A DNA stretch of 64,000 bases from UBA6016 sp041915365 (GTDB lineage: Bacteria > Campylobacterota > Campylobacteria > Campylobacterales > UBA6016). Each line of letters opens with the position of its first letter. Position 1 is the first letter of the stretch. Below are positions 44,109 through 51,455 of this stretch, in pieces. Location: assembly GCA_041915365.1 (NCBI GenBank), contig JAYSBP010000001.1, positions 248,001-312,000 on the forward strand, in the 5' to 3' direction. The notes below the pieces were generated by a model that was not told the DNA's origin, made no database searches, and saw only the letters and a list, made by a program, of their open reading frames with translations. A program made the position numbers and the translations under genes.

Positions 44109-45596
44109 TTACTTTTTTTCATTTTTGCCATCAAGGCTAATAAAGAGTTTTACCTCATACCTATTTTTCAGGTATTCTAGCACACTTTGGTTAACAATAG
44201 AGGCTTTGACTCCAAGCAACATCTTAGCAAACATCTGTTCGCCAACCTCACTTTGGTTATTATCCAGCAATTTTTGTTCCAAAACTTTGAACAAAACAGC
44301 TTTTGACTGTAAATAAACAACCCCTTTCGTATCTTTTGATTCAAAAATGGACGAAGCTACCTGTGCAGCCTCTTGTGGCGCAAGCCCAGCTATCATGTTA
44401 TTTTGGTTTTTTGACAAAAAGCCTACATCTTTTGTCGCAAAATCACCTTTAAGCTCTTTGTCTGCATCCGCTTTCATTGCGGCAAGAGCCCCATCTCTCT
44501 CAACTACGCTTTTTGCTATCGGCTTCGCCTCTTCGTAGCTCATCTCTTTTGCTGGATTATATTTTGTCACTTTGAGCACGGCAAACATATTATTTACCAA
44601 AATCGGTTTCAAAGTGGTGGCTCCTTTGACCTTTAAAAGCTCAGATTTTATCTCGTTTGGCATCGGAGAAGATGGTGACAAGACAACTCCACTCACCTCT
44701 TTTCCTTTCAGCTTGCCCTCTTTTAGCTCAACGTATTTTTTTAGAGCCTCTTTTTTTGCGAGTTTGATTTTTGCATTCTGAACAACCTGTTCTTTTGCCT
44801 CTTCAAAGCTCATTTTTTTGCCGTCTTTAAAATACAAAGAGCCGTTTTCGGCATACTCTTTTTTGAGTTCTTCATCATTAGGGGCAAAAGTAGCAGAGGC
44901 AACTTCTACGCTCTCAATATCGCAAGTCGGCTCTGTTTTGAATTTTGCTTTATTTTTTTCCCAAAAAGTTTTAATAGAAGCCTCATCCGCCGGTTTCAAA
45001 AACGCCGTCACATCAATAATTTTAATACCTACCCTATCTTTAGATAGTGCAGCAAAAGCCAGTGAGGCGGTCTCATCCTTTGAAACTTTCGGGTTTATTA
45101 TTGCCGACACCTTTTCCATTAGTAGCTCTTTTTTTAGCCCGCCCTCAAACTCTTTTGGCTTTATCCCTACATTTTTGAGCGCCATTATGTAGCTATCTTT
45201 ATCAAAATGCCCACTTTTTTGGAAAGGCTCCATAGAGCTTATTTTTGCAGCCACCTCTTCATCGCTTACCGTTATTTCAAGTTCATTTGCAAAGTTTTGC
45301 AAAAGCGCCTGATTTACAAGTGTCTGCACTGCTAGGCTTTCCAGCTTAAGTGTTTTTGCGGTCTGTTCGTCTAATTTGCCGCCGCTCATTTTTGAATAGT
45401 AGTTGTATATATTGCCGTACGTGGAGGATAGCTCCTCTCTTGTTATCTCTATTTTTCCGACTTTGGCGACTTTGCCGCCCATAGAACCGAAATCATAGCT
45501 GCCCCAGCCGACAAACCCTGCCCCTATGAAGGCTATAGTAGAAATCCATATCGTAATAACTAGGTATTTTCGATGCTTTTGCATCCATGTAATCAT
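44109..45596 (-). CDS. PpiD-like periplasmic folding factor with SurA N-terminal domain
   Basis: The 495-residue protein has an N-terminal membrane anchor (YLVITIWISTIAFIGAGFVG, residues 10-29) and a periplasmic part. A SurA_N-like region spans about 45-185 (KVAKVGKIEITREELSSTY). The rest carries repeated KVTKYNPAKEMSYEEAKPIA-type segments as in PpiD. ATG at 45596 has a good AAGG site and the anchor; an upstream in-frame start at 45776 would run into the divergent bioA gene. It precedes ftsA and ftsZ. Confidence 0.88.
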   Translation of the reverse strand: MITWMQKHRKYLVITIWISTIAFIGAGFVGWGSYDFGSMGGKVAKVGKIEITREELSSTYGNIYNYYSKMSGGKLDEQTAKTLKLESLAVQTLVNQALLQNFANELEITVSDEEVAAKISSMEPFQKSGHFDKDSYIMALKNVGIKPKEFEGGLKKELLMEKVSAIINPKVSKDETASLAFAALSKDRVGIKIIDVTAFLKPADEASIKTFWEKNKAKFKTEPTCDIESVEVASATFAPNDEELKKEYAENGSLYFKDGKKMSFEEAKEQVVQNAKIKLAKKEALKKYVELKEGKLKGKEVSGVVLSPSSPMPNEIKSELLKVKGATTLKPILVNNMFAVLKVTKYNPAKEMSYEEAKPIAKSVVERDGALAAMKADADKELKGDFATKDVGFLSKNQNNMIAGLAPQEAAQVASSIFESKDTKGVVYLQSKAVLFKVLEQKLLDNNQSEVGEQMFAKMLLGVKASIVNQSVLEYLKNRYEVKLFISLDGKNEKK

Positions 45597-45675
45597 AAAG
45601 AGGCCTTTTTTGAAGAGTAAAATTAACCTGATTTTATAAAGATGTGCATTAAAATTCGGTAAAAAAGGGGTTTGC

Positions 45676-46965
45676 GTGGATTTGTCAGCTTCCATTGTTT
45701 CAAAAGACCTATGTGCCGTCTGGCATCCTTGTATGCAGATGAAAGACTTTGAAAAAACCCCGCTTATACCTATCAAAAAAGCAAACGGCGTGTATCTATA
45801 TGATTTTGAAGAAAATGCCTACATAGATGCCATATCTTCTTGGTGGGTGAACAATCTTGGGCACTGTAATGAGCGGATAAATAACGCTGTAATGTCGCAG
45901 CTAAATGATTTTGCACATATTATGACGGCAAATTTTACACACCGCCCAATGGTTGAGCTATCCAGGAAGCTTGTAGCAAAAACAGACGGCAAGCTATCAA
46001 AAGTCTTTTTTGCTGACAACGGCTCAAGCGCAATAGAGGCCGCCTTGAAGATGAGCTTTCAATACTTTAAAAACAAAGGTGAAACAAGAGATTTGTTCAT
46101 AGCCTTTGAAAGCTCTTATCACGGTGAGACCTTGGGTGCTTTGAGTGTAGGAGATGTCGGACTGTACAAAAAAACCTTTGAAGAGATACTCATACAAACC
46201 GTAATCGTAAAATCTCCAAAAGACAAAAGCGAGGAAGAGACATTTGTTGCCGCAAACTCTCTTAGGACTACATTGCAAGAAATAGCCAACAAGGTGTCGG
46301 CCGTCATCATAGAGCCGCTAGTGCAATGCGCCGGATACATGAGAATGCACTCTCCGTTATTTTTGAGTGAACTTAGAAAATTATGTGATGAATTCGGGGT
46401 GCATTTAATACTCGATGAAATAGCGGTCGGCTTTGGTAGAACCGGGAGTTTTTTTGCTCACGAACAAGCAGGCATTATCCCAGATATAATGTGTCTATCC
46501 AAAGGGATTACCGGTGGGTATATGCCGCTATCCGTTGTTATGTGCCAAGAAAAAATTTTTAGAGGCTTTTATGAGGACGGTATAGAAAAAGCGTTTTTGC
46601 ACTCTCATTCGTACAGCGGTAACGCTCTCGCTTGTTCTGCCGCAAATGCGGTTTTGGATATTTTTGAAAATGAGAAAATAATAGAGTCTCTAAAACCAAA
46701 AATAAATCAGATTTCGCTACTACTAAAAGAACTTGAAGGTAATGAAAAAGTCAAAAACACAAGACAAACTGGCATGATTGCCGCCTTTGAACTGCAAACT
46801 TCAATGTCGAGACCTAGCCTTGAGTTATTCGAGGAGGGACTAAAACACGGAATATTTATAAGGCCGCTTGGTAATACCGTATATATTATGCCACCATTAA
46901 CGATTGCAGAGCAGCAGATATACGAATTATTTGACGGCATCAAAAAAACAATATCAAAGGGGTAA
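45676..46965 (+). CDS. bioA: Adenosylmethionine--8-amino-7-oxononanoate aminotransferase
   Basis: BioA converts KAPA to DAPA using SAM as amino donor. The 429-residue PLP enzyme has DAISSWWVNNLGHCN near residue 49, FADNGSSAIEAALKMS near 113 and the PLP lysine in CLSKGITGGYMPLS near 275. The SWWVN sequence is characteristic of BioA. The start is GTG at 45676 with AAAGGGG upstream. It is two bases upstream of rsmH, with which it shares a transcript. Confidence 0.96.
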   Translation: MDLSASIVSKDLCAVWHPCMQMKDFEKTPLIPIKKANGVYLYDFEENAYIDAISSWWVNNLGHCNERINNAVMSQLNDFAHIMTANFTHRPMVELSRKLVAKTDGKLSKVFFADNGSSAIEAALKMSFQYFKNKGETRDLFIAFESSYHGETLGALSVGDVGLYKKTFEEILIQTVIVKSPKDKSEEETFVAANSLRTTLQEIANKVSAVIIEPLVQCAGYMRMHSPLFLSELRKLCDEFGVHLILDEIAVGFGRTGSFFAHEQAGIIPDIMCLSKGITGGYMPLSVVMCQEKIFRGFYEDGIEKAFLHSHSYSGNALACSAANAVLDIFENEKIIESLKPKINQISLLLKELEGNEKVKNTRQTGMIAAFELQTSMSRPSLELFEEGLKHGIFIRPLGNTVYIMPPLTIAEQQIYELFDGIKKTISKG

Positions 46966-46967
46966 TT

Positions 46968-47888
46968 TTGGATATTCCGCACAAACCTGTACTGCTAAAC
47001 GAAGTGCTCAGCATATTTGCCGAATTAGACGGCGGAGTCTTTATCGATGCTACGCTCGGATACGGGGGACACTCAGAGGCGATACTAAGCGCCCACCCAA
47101 ATCTAAAGCTTATCGGAATAGATAGAGATGACGAGGCTATAGCTTTTAGCTCAAAACGATTAGAAAAGTTTGGCGATAGAGTCAGAATAATCAAATCAGA
47201 CTTTGGCTCGGCACTCACAAAAATAGACACGACAAATATAGTCGGAATACTCGCCGACATAGGGGTCTCCTCATTACAGCTTGATAAAAAAGAGAGGGGA
47301 TTTTCGTTTGAGTCACAAACTCTTGACATGAGAATGGACGGCTCACAAGAGTTTTGTGCATACGATGTAGTCAACGGCTACTCTGAAGCTGAGCTCGAGA
47401 AAATAATAAGAGTATATGGCGAAGAGCGATACTCAAAAAAAATAGCCGCACTAATAGTAAGAAGGCGTAAAGAAGAAAAAATACAGAGCGCAAAAGAGTT
47501 GGCGACTATAATTTCTCAAAATATAAAAGGGTTTAAGATACACCCTGCCACCCTAACATTTCAAGCCATAAGAATAGAGGTAAATTCAGAGCTTGAACAG
47601 TTAGAAGACTTGCTTGAAAATGTAAAAAATCTGCCACAAAACGGGCAAATTTTGGGTATCATTTCCTTTCATTCACTAGAGGACAGAATCGTCAAAACTG
47701 CGTTCAAAGAGTGGTCACGCTCTTGCATCTGCCCACCAGAGGCCATGAGATGCACATGTGGCAACAATAATGAGCTTGGCGAGATACTAACCAAAAAACC
47801 GCTTATCGGAACTGATGCAGAAATCAGAGAAAATCCGAGGGCTAGAAGTGCAAAACTAAGGGCTTTTAAATTTGCAGACAATAGATAA
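46968..47888 (+). CDS. rsmH: 16S rRNA (cytosine-1402-N4) methyltransferase
   Basis: RsmH (MraW) methylates C1402 in the ribosomal P site. The 306-residue protein begins MDIPHKPVLLNEVL, then FIDATLGYGGHSEAIL (SAM site), LADIGVSSLQLD and FHSLEDRIVK near residue 229. The start is TTG at 46968 with AAAGGGG close upstream. As in division clusters elsewhere, an ftsL-like gene follows and overlaps it. Confidence 0.97.
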   Translation: MDIPHKPVLLNEVLSIFAELDGGVFIDATLGYGGHSEAILSAHPNLKLIGIDRDDEAIAFSSKRLEKFGDRVRIIKSDFGSALTKIDTTNIVGILADIGVSSLQLDKKERGFSFESQTLDMRMDGSQEFCAYDVVNGYSEAELEKIIRVYGEERYSKKIAALIVRRRKEEKIQSAKELATIISQNIKGFKIHPATLTFQAIRIEVNSELEQLEDLLENVKNLPQNGQILGIISFHSLEDRIVKTAFKEWSRSCICPPEAMRCTCGNNNELGEILTKKPLIGTDAEIRENPRARSAKLRAFKFADNR

Positions 47889-48165
47889 TCACGACAAACA
47901 AGAGCTACTAGAGGAACTAGATGCCGTAAATATGGGTCAAAACGGCCTGGGGGCAAAGACTATACTAACCGCACTTATAGCATTGGCTCTGGCGGTAGCG
48001 CTTACGGCACCAAAGATATACCTATCCTCAAACATCTACTACACAAGCCTAGAGACGGACTCACTTTATTCAAGCTACAAATCCCTAAAAGAAGAAAATA
48101 AATACCTAGAGCAAAAACTAGAATTTATGAGATACAAAAATTCAGTCCTTCTATCTCTCGATTGA
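47872..48165 (+). CDS. FtsL-like small bitopic protein
   Basis: The 97-residue protein has a 30-residue cytoplasmic segment, one transmembrane helix (about residues 31-53) and a periplasmic coiled coil (about 60-95: YKSLKEENKYLEQKLEFM), the layout of division protein FtsL. Sequence similarity is weak, as usual in FtsL, so topology and position after rsmH are the evidence. The start is TTG at 47872, overlapping rsmH by 17 bases. Confidence 0.72.
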   Translation: MQTIDNHDKQELLEELDAVNMGQNGLGAKTILTALIALALAVALTAPKIYLSSNIYYTSLETDSLYSSYKSLKEENKYLEQKLEFMRYKNSVLLSLD

Positions 48166-48201
48166 TACACAAAATTTCAAACTAAATTAAGCTATTTTTC
48201 C

Positions 48202-48207
48202 TACAAT
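48202..48207 (+). promoter_or_regulatory. Probable -10 box for the 72-residue gene and yceI
   Basis: TACAAT lies 30 bases before the ATG at 48237, in the gap after the ftsL-like gene. Confidence 0.4.
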
Positions 48208-48236
48208 AACCGTCACATCAAAAATAAGGAAAAGCT

Positions 48237-48455
48237 ATGAGCGATAAGAAGTTGCTTGCTACGATAGAGCTTGCCAGCATGAAAGGCGGCAAGATAATGT
48301 TGAGCAAAATGGAGCATCCGTACGGAGAGAGCTCAAAACCCGTAGTAAGCATAGGGGTGGCACTTGACGGCGGTGAACCGGAATGGAAAGTACATATTCC
48401 GTATGAAAATATAGACGAGCTAATAGAGGCTCTAAAAACTGCTAAAAATAGCTAA
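48237..48455 (+). CDS. Small conserved-looking protein, unknown
   Basis: I do not recognise the 72-residue product with confidence. It has no signal peptide or membrane helix. The alternating strand pattern (LLATIELASMKGGKIMLSKM, VVSIGVALDGGEPEWKVHIP) followed by one helix (IDELIEALKTAKNS) suggests a small beta-beta-beta-alpha fold. A good AAGG ribosome site precedes it. It is 17 bases upstream of yceI. Confidence 0.72.
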   Translation: MSDKKLLATIELASMKGGKIMLSKMEHPYGESSKPVVSIGVALDGGEPEWKVHIPYENIDELIEALKTAKNS

Positions 48456-48472
48456 AAATCAGGAGGCTAATA

Positions 48473-49054
48473 ATGAAAAAATCTTTACTTGGAATTTTAA
48501 TAGCGGGAGTTTTTGCATCCGCTTCTTTTGCGGCTGATTATGAGCTTGACAATTCACACTCAAGCGTCGGTTTTAGTATTAAACACTTAATGATTAGCAA
48601 TGTTAAAGGTAAGTTCAAAAACTTTACCGGCAATTTTAGCGTAGACGACAAGAGTGGAAAACTAACAAAACTTGACGGTAGCGTAGAAGTCGCCTCAATA
48701 GATACCGACATACAAAAAAGAGATGACCACCTAAGAAGCGGTGATTTTTTTGATGCGGCAAAATATCCTAAAATGAATTTTGTCATGAGCAAATTCACTC
48801 CGACAAAAGTCGGCAAAGGCAAAGTGTCTGGCAATCTTACAATACGCAACGTAACAAAACCGGTTGTTTTTGACGCTGAAATTAGCAAAGTAGTCACAGA
48901 TATGTATGGCACTAAAAAAGTCGGCATAGCGATGAGCACAAAAATCAACAGAAAAGATTTTGGACTTAACTGGAACAAAGCTATGGAAGCTGGCGGTTTC
49001 GTAGTAGGCGATGAGGTATCTATTAGCGTTGAGCTAGAGGGTGCCGCCAAGTAA
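48473..49054 (+). CDS. YceI family periplasmic lipid-binding protein
   Basis: The 193-residue protein has a signal peptide ending ASAFA-like (MKKSLLGILIAGVFASASFA) and mature N-terminus ADYELDNSHSSVGFSIKHL, typical of YceI. The lipocalin-like barrel (KGKFKNFTGNF, KYPKMNFVMSKF, LTIRNVTKPVVF) binds isoprenoids such as polyprenyl-quinone precursors in known members. A GGAGG ribosome site precedes the start. A perfect 12-base hairpin follows the stop. Confidence 0.93.
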   Translation: MKKSLLGILIAGVFASASFAADYELDNSHSSVGFSIKHLMISNVKGKFKNFTGNFSVDDKSGKLTKLDGSVEVASIDTDIQKRDDHLRSGDFFDAAKYPKMNFVMSKFTPTKVGKGKVSGNLTIRNVTKPVVFDAEISKVVTDMYGTKKVGIAMSTKINRKDFGLNWNKAMEAGGFVVGDEVSISVELEGAAK

Positions 49055-49082
49055 TCACAAAGGGGCTTATCCCCTTTGTGAT
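49054..49082 (+). terminator. Hairpin after yceI
   Basis: A perfect 12-base stem (49054-49065 with 49071-49082) with a five-base loop starts right after the yceI stop. No T run follows, so it may be a 3' stabiliser rather than a terminator. A smaller hairpin, CCGTC at 49084 with GACGG at 49097, follows. Confidence 0.55.
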
Positions 49083-49112
49083 ACCGTCCGCCAAAAGACG
49101 GAATAAAAAATG

Positions 49113-49138
49113 AAACTCCCGTTCCTACAACGGAGTTT
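49113..49138 (+). promoter_or_regulatory. Hairpin hiding the nifQ ribosome-binding site
   Basis: AAACTCC plus GTT (49113-49123, one bulged C) pairs with AACGGAGTTT (49129-49138). The GGAG at 49132-49135 is the Shine-Dalgarno for the ATG at 49143, so the fold would block translation of nifQ unless opened. Confidence 0.5.
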
Positions 49139-49142
49139 TAAG

Positions 49143-49466
49143 ATGAAAAATCAACCTGACTTTCAAAAAATTCTTCAACTTCTACAGGCAAATGCAGATA
49201 ACGATTTTGCAAAAAACGCACTCGCTTCATACATAGCCTCAAAAGCTTTTGAATCTGGGCATTTGTATTCAGATATGGGTATGAGCTCAAGAATAGAGCT
49301 AAACAAGCTTATGAGTGAAAACTACAATACTCTTGCCGCCAGAAGACCGCCCGAGATAAGATGGAAAAAATTTTTATTTGATGAAATAGGTTCTATGGCT
49401 CCAGCTTGCCACGACTGCAAAGACCTTCAAAGCTGCTTTAAATGTAATGTTTTAGAGGGCGGGTGA
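49143..49466 (+). CDS. nifQ: NifQ family protein, molybdenum donor for FeMo-cofactor
   Basis: NifQ is an iron-sulfur protein that supplies molybdenum to nitrogenase cofactor assembly. The 107-residue protein is shorter than classical NifQ (about 165-180), but the family's C-terminal block is clear: LYSDMGMSSRIELNKLM near residue 43, LAARRPPEIRWKKFLFDEI near residue 65, and a Cys motif CHDCKDLQSCFKC, comparable to the four cysteines of NifQ. An in-frame start 33 bases earlier lies in a hairpin and has no ribosome site; ATG 49143 has GGAG. It is next to nifA, supporting the call. Confidence 0.75.
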   Translation: MKNQPDFQKILQLLQANADNDFAKNALASYIASKAFESGHLYSDMGMSSRIELNKLMSENYNTLAARRPPEIRWKKFLFDEIGSMAPACHDCKDLQSCFKCNVLEGG

Positions 49467-49519
49467 TACTTGCCTATATTTTAAACAATATTTGCCCCCA
49501 AAATGCTACATTTTTGCGT

Positions 49520-49525
49520 TAGAAT
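49520..49525 (+). promoter_or_regulatory. Possible -10 box for nifA
   Basis: TAGAAT sits 32 bases before the nifA ATG, in the 90-base gap after nifQ. I found no TGT-N10-ACA element (NifA upstream site) in this gap. Confidence 0.3.
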
Positions 49526-49556
49526 CGCCAAAAAGTTACTCCACTAAGGCGTTAGT

Positions 49557-51110
49557 ATGGGACACAAAGAGTTACAAAATTGTACTGAATGCGTCAAGCT
49601 TGCCGAACTTGAAACGTTGCTTGAGCTATCTCGCCTACTAATGGGCTCTCATACGCTAGAGCAAAAGATGAGCGACTCGCTAAAAACACTTAGAAACTAC
49701 CTAAAATTAGAGAGATGCTCTGTTCATTTACTGAGCGAAGAAAAAAAAGAGTTGAATCTTTTTTCATCAATAGATCTCACTCCAAAGCAAAAAATGTTGT
49801 CAACCTACAAAGTGGGCGAAGGGGCCACCGGCCTTGCCGCCAGCACTAAAGAGCCTATTGTCATAGAAAATATCCACAGTGACATACTATTTTTGAACAA
49901 AACCGGAGCTAGAAAAATAGACGACATCTCCTACATCGCAATTCCGATGATTACGGGCGATAGCGTCATAGGTGTGCTCGGCGTGAGTCTGACAAAAAAA
50001 ACCGCTCTTGATTTTGAAGAGTGTATCAATTTTTTAACAATAGTCGCCTCAACGCTTGCGCAGGCCGCAAAGCTAGAAAGTACGCACAAAGAGGAAAAAA
50101 AGAAGCTTGAGCTTCAAAACAGCTACTATAAGTCTGAAGTACTGCAAGCTTCAAATTTTGAGAGCATCATCGGCGAAAGCGCAAAGATGAAAGAGGTTTT
50201 TGGCATCTTAAAAAAAATAGCCAGCTCAAAAGCTACCGTCCTAGTACGAGGCGAAACCGGCACAGGTAAAGAGCTGATAGCTGCGGCCTTGCATCAAACA
50301 AGTGCGAGAAAAGATGGCCCTTTTGTGAAGCTAAACTGTGCGGCTATTGCCGAGAGCCTACTTGAGAGCGAACTATTCGGGCATGAAAAAGGTGCATTTA
50401 CCGACGCAAAAGAGATGCGCAAAGGCAGGTTTGAACTAGCCGACAGCGGGACGCTATTTCTTGATGAGATAGGCGACATATCTGCTTCATTGCAAGTGAA
50501 GCTTTTGCGTGTCTTGCAAGAGCAAGAGTTTGAGAGGGTCGGCGGTTCAAAAACAATAAAAGTAGATGTAAGAGTAGTTGCCGCAACAAACAGAAATTTA
50601 GAAGAGATGGTAGAGCGAGGCGAGTTTAGAGAGGATTTATTTTATAGGCTCAACGTCATCCCTATCTTCTTGCCGCCGCTAAGGGAGAGGGGCAAGGATA
50701 TATTGATGCTTGCCAACCACTTTTTGTACAAATTTTGCAAGCTTCACAAAAAAGAGCTTGAATTTGCGGACGATGCATACCCTATGTTGCTTGACTATTC
50801 ATGGCACGGAAATATTAGGGAGCTTGAAAATACGATGGAGAGGCTAGTGCTCCTAAACGACAACGGCAAATTAGACGCGTCGGTCGTGGCGGCGGCGCTC
50901 CCAGGCATGTACGCAAAAGAAAAATTCGGCGGAATACAGCATAAAAGCGATGGTGTGGTCACAAAAACAGAGCTTGAAACGATAGAGAGAGAGGCGATTG
51001 TAAACGCCCTTAGGGAGTGCGGTGGCATACAGGCGAAAGCCGCAAGAAAGCTAGGAATTACGGTCAGGCAAATAGGATACAAAATCCTAAAATACGAAAT
51101 AGAAATCTAA
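49557..51110 (+). CDS. nifA: NifA-like sigma54-dependent transcriptional activator
   Basis: NifA switches on nif genes with RpoN. The 517-residue protein has an N-terminal GAF domain (about residues 20-180), an AAA+ domain with Walker A GETGTGKE near 228, the sigma54-contact loop GAFTDA near 277 (a variant of GAFTGA), Walker B FLDEIGD near 301, and a Fis-type helix-turn-helix GIQAKAARKLGITVRQIGYK near 492, which is close to NifA. A C-x2-C pair sits at residues 9-12, but the interdomain linker lacks the Cys pair of oxygen-sensing NifA proteins. nifQ is just upstream. No structural nif genes are in the window. Confidence 0.85.
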   Translation: MGHKELQNCTECVKLAELETLLELSRLLMGSHTLEQKMSDSLKTLRNYLKLERCSVHLLSEEKKELNLFSSIDLTPKQKMLSTYKVGEGATGLAASTKEPIVIENIHSDILFLNKTGARKIDDISYIAIPMITGDSVIGVLGVSLTKKTALDFEECINFLTIVASTLAQAAKLESTHKEEKKKLELQNSYYKSEVLQASNFESIIGESAKMKEVFGILKKIASSKATVLVRGETGTGKELIAAALHQTSARKDGPFVKLNCAAIAESLLESELFGHEKGAFTDAKEMRKGRFELADSGTLFLDEIGDISASLQVKLLRVLQEQEFERVGGSKTIKVDVRVVAATNRNLEEMVERGEFREDLFYRLNVIPIFLPPLRERGKDILMLANHFLYKFCKLHKKELEFADDAYPMLLDYSWHGNIRELENTMERLVLLNDNGKLDASVVAAALPGMYAKEKFGGIQHKSDGVVTKTELETIEREAIVNALRECGGIQAKAARKLGITVRQIGYKILKYEIEI

Positions 51111-51115
51111 CAATA

Positions 51116-51153
51116 AACCGCCGTCTGTTAAAATAAAGCAAAAAACGGCGGTT
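51116..51153 (+). repeat. Inverted repeat between nifA and yggT that covers the yggT ribosome site
   Basis: AACCGCCGT (51116-51124) is the perfect complement of ACGGCGGTT (51145-51153). The GGCGG in the right arm is the likely ribosome site for the ATG at 51159. A TAAAAT in the loop could be a -10 box, in which case a transcript starting there would lack the left arm. Confidence 0.45.
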
Positions 51154-51158
51154 ACTAA

Positions 51159-51455
51159 ATGTTTGTATTAAAAACTCTCCTTGAAGCATTCGGCCATATT
51201 CTACATATGGTGCTAAATATCTATATCTGGGTTATTGTCATACAAGCCTTGCTTAGCTGGGTTCGCCCAGATCCATATAATCCAATAGTTCAGATACTAA
51301 ATAAGCTCACATATCCAGCGTATAGATTTGTTAGGAGCAAGATAAATACTGTTTTAAGCGGTGTTGATTTGACCCCTTTAATCATAGTCCTTGCACTTCA
51401 ATTTCTTGATATATTCTTGGTAAAAATTATTGGTCACTTTGCGGCTTCTTTGTAG
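51159..51455 (+). CDS. YggT family membrane protein
   Basis: The 98-residue protein has two hydrophobic segments (about residues 14-36 and 68-95) around VRPDPYNPIVQILNKLTYP, which is the YggT signature. Family members are linked to osmotic tolerance and to septum/division clusters, but molecular function is unclear. It overlaps slt by 26 bases. In C. jejuni, as I recall, the same pair lies near gltX. Confidence 0.9.
   Translation: MFVLKTLLEAFGHILHMVLNIYIWVIVIQALLSWVRPDPYNPIVQILNKLTYPAYRFVRSKINTVLSGVDLTPLIIVLALQFLDIFLVKIIGHFAASL

Noticed and set aside
45597..45776. Upstream extension of the PpiD-like gene to 45776
   Set aside because: It would overlap the divergent bioA start and place 60 unrelated residues before the membrane anchor; ATG 45596 has a good ribosome site.
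48538..49050. 170-residue open frame opposite yceI
   Set aside because: It is a shadow of the well-supported yceI gene, with no promoter or ribosome site of its own.
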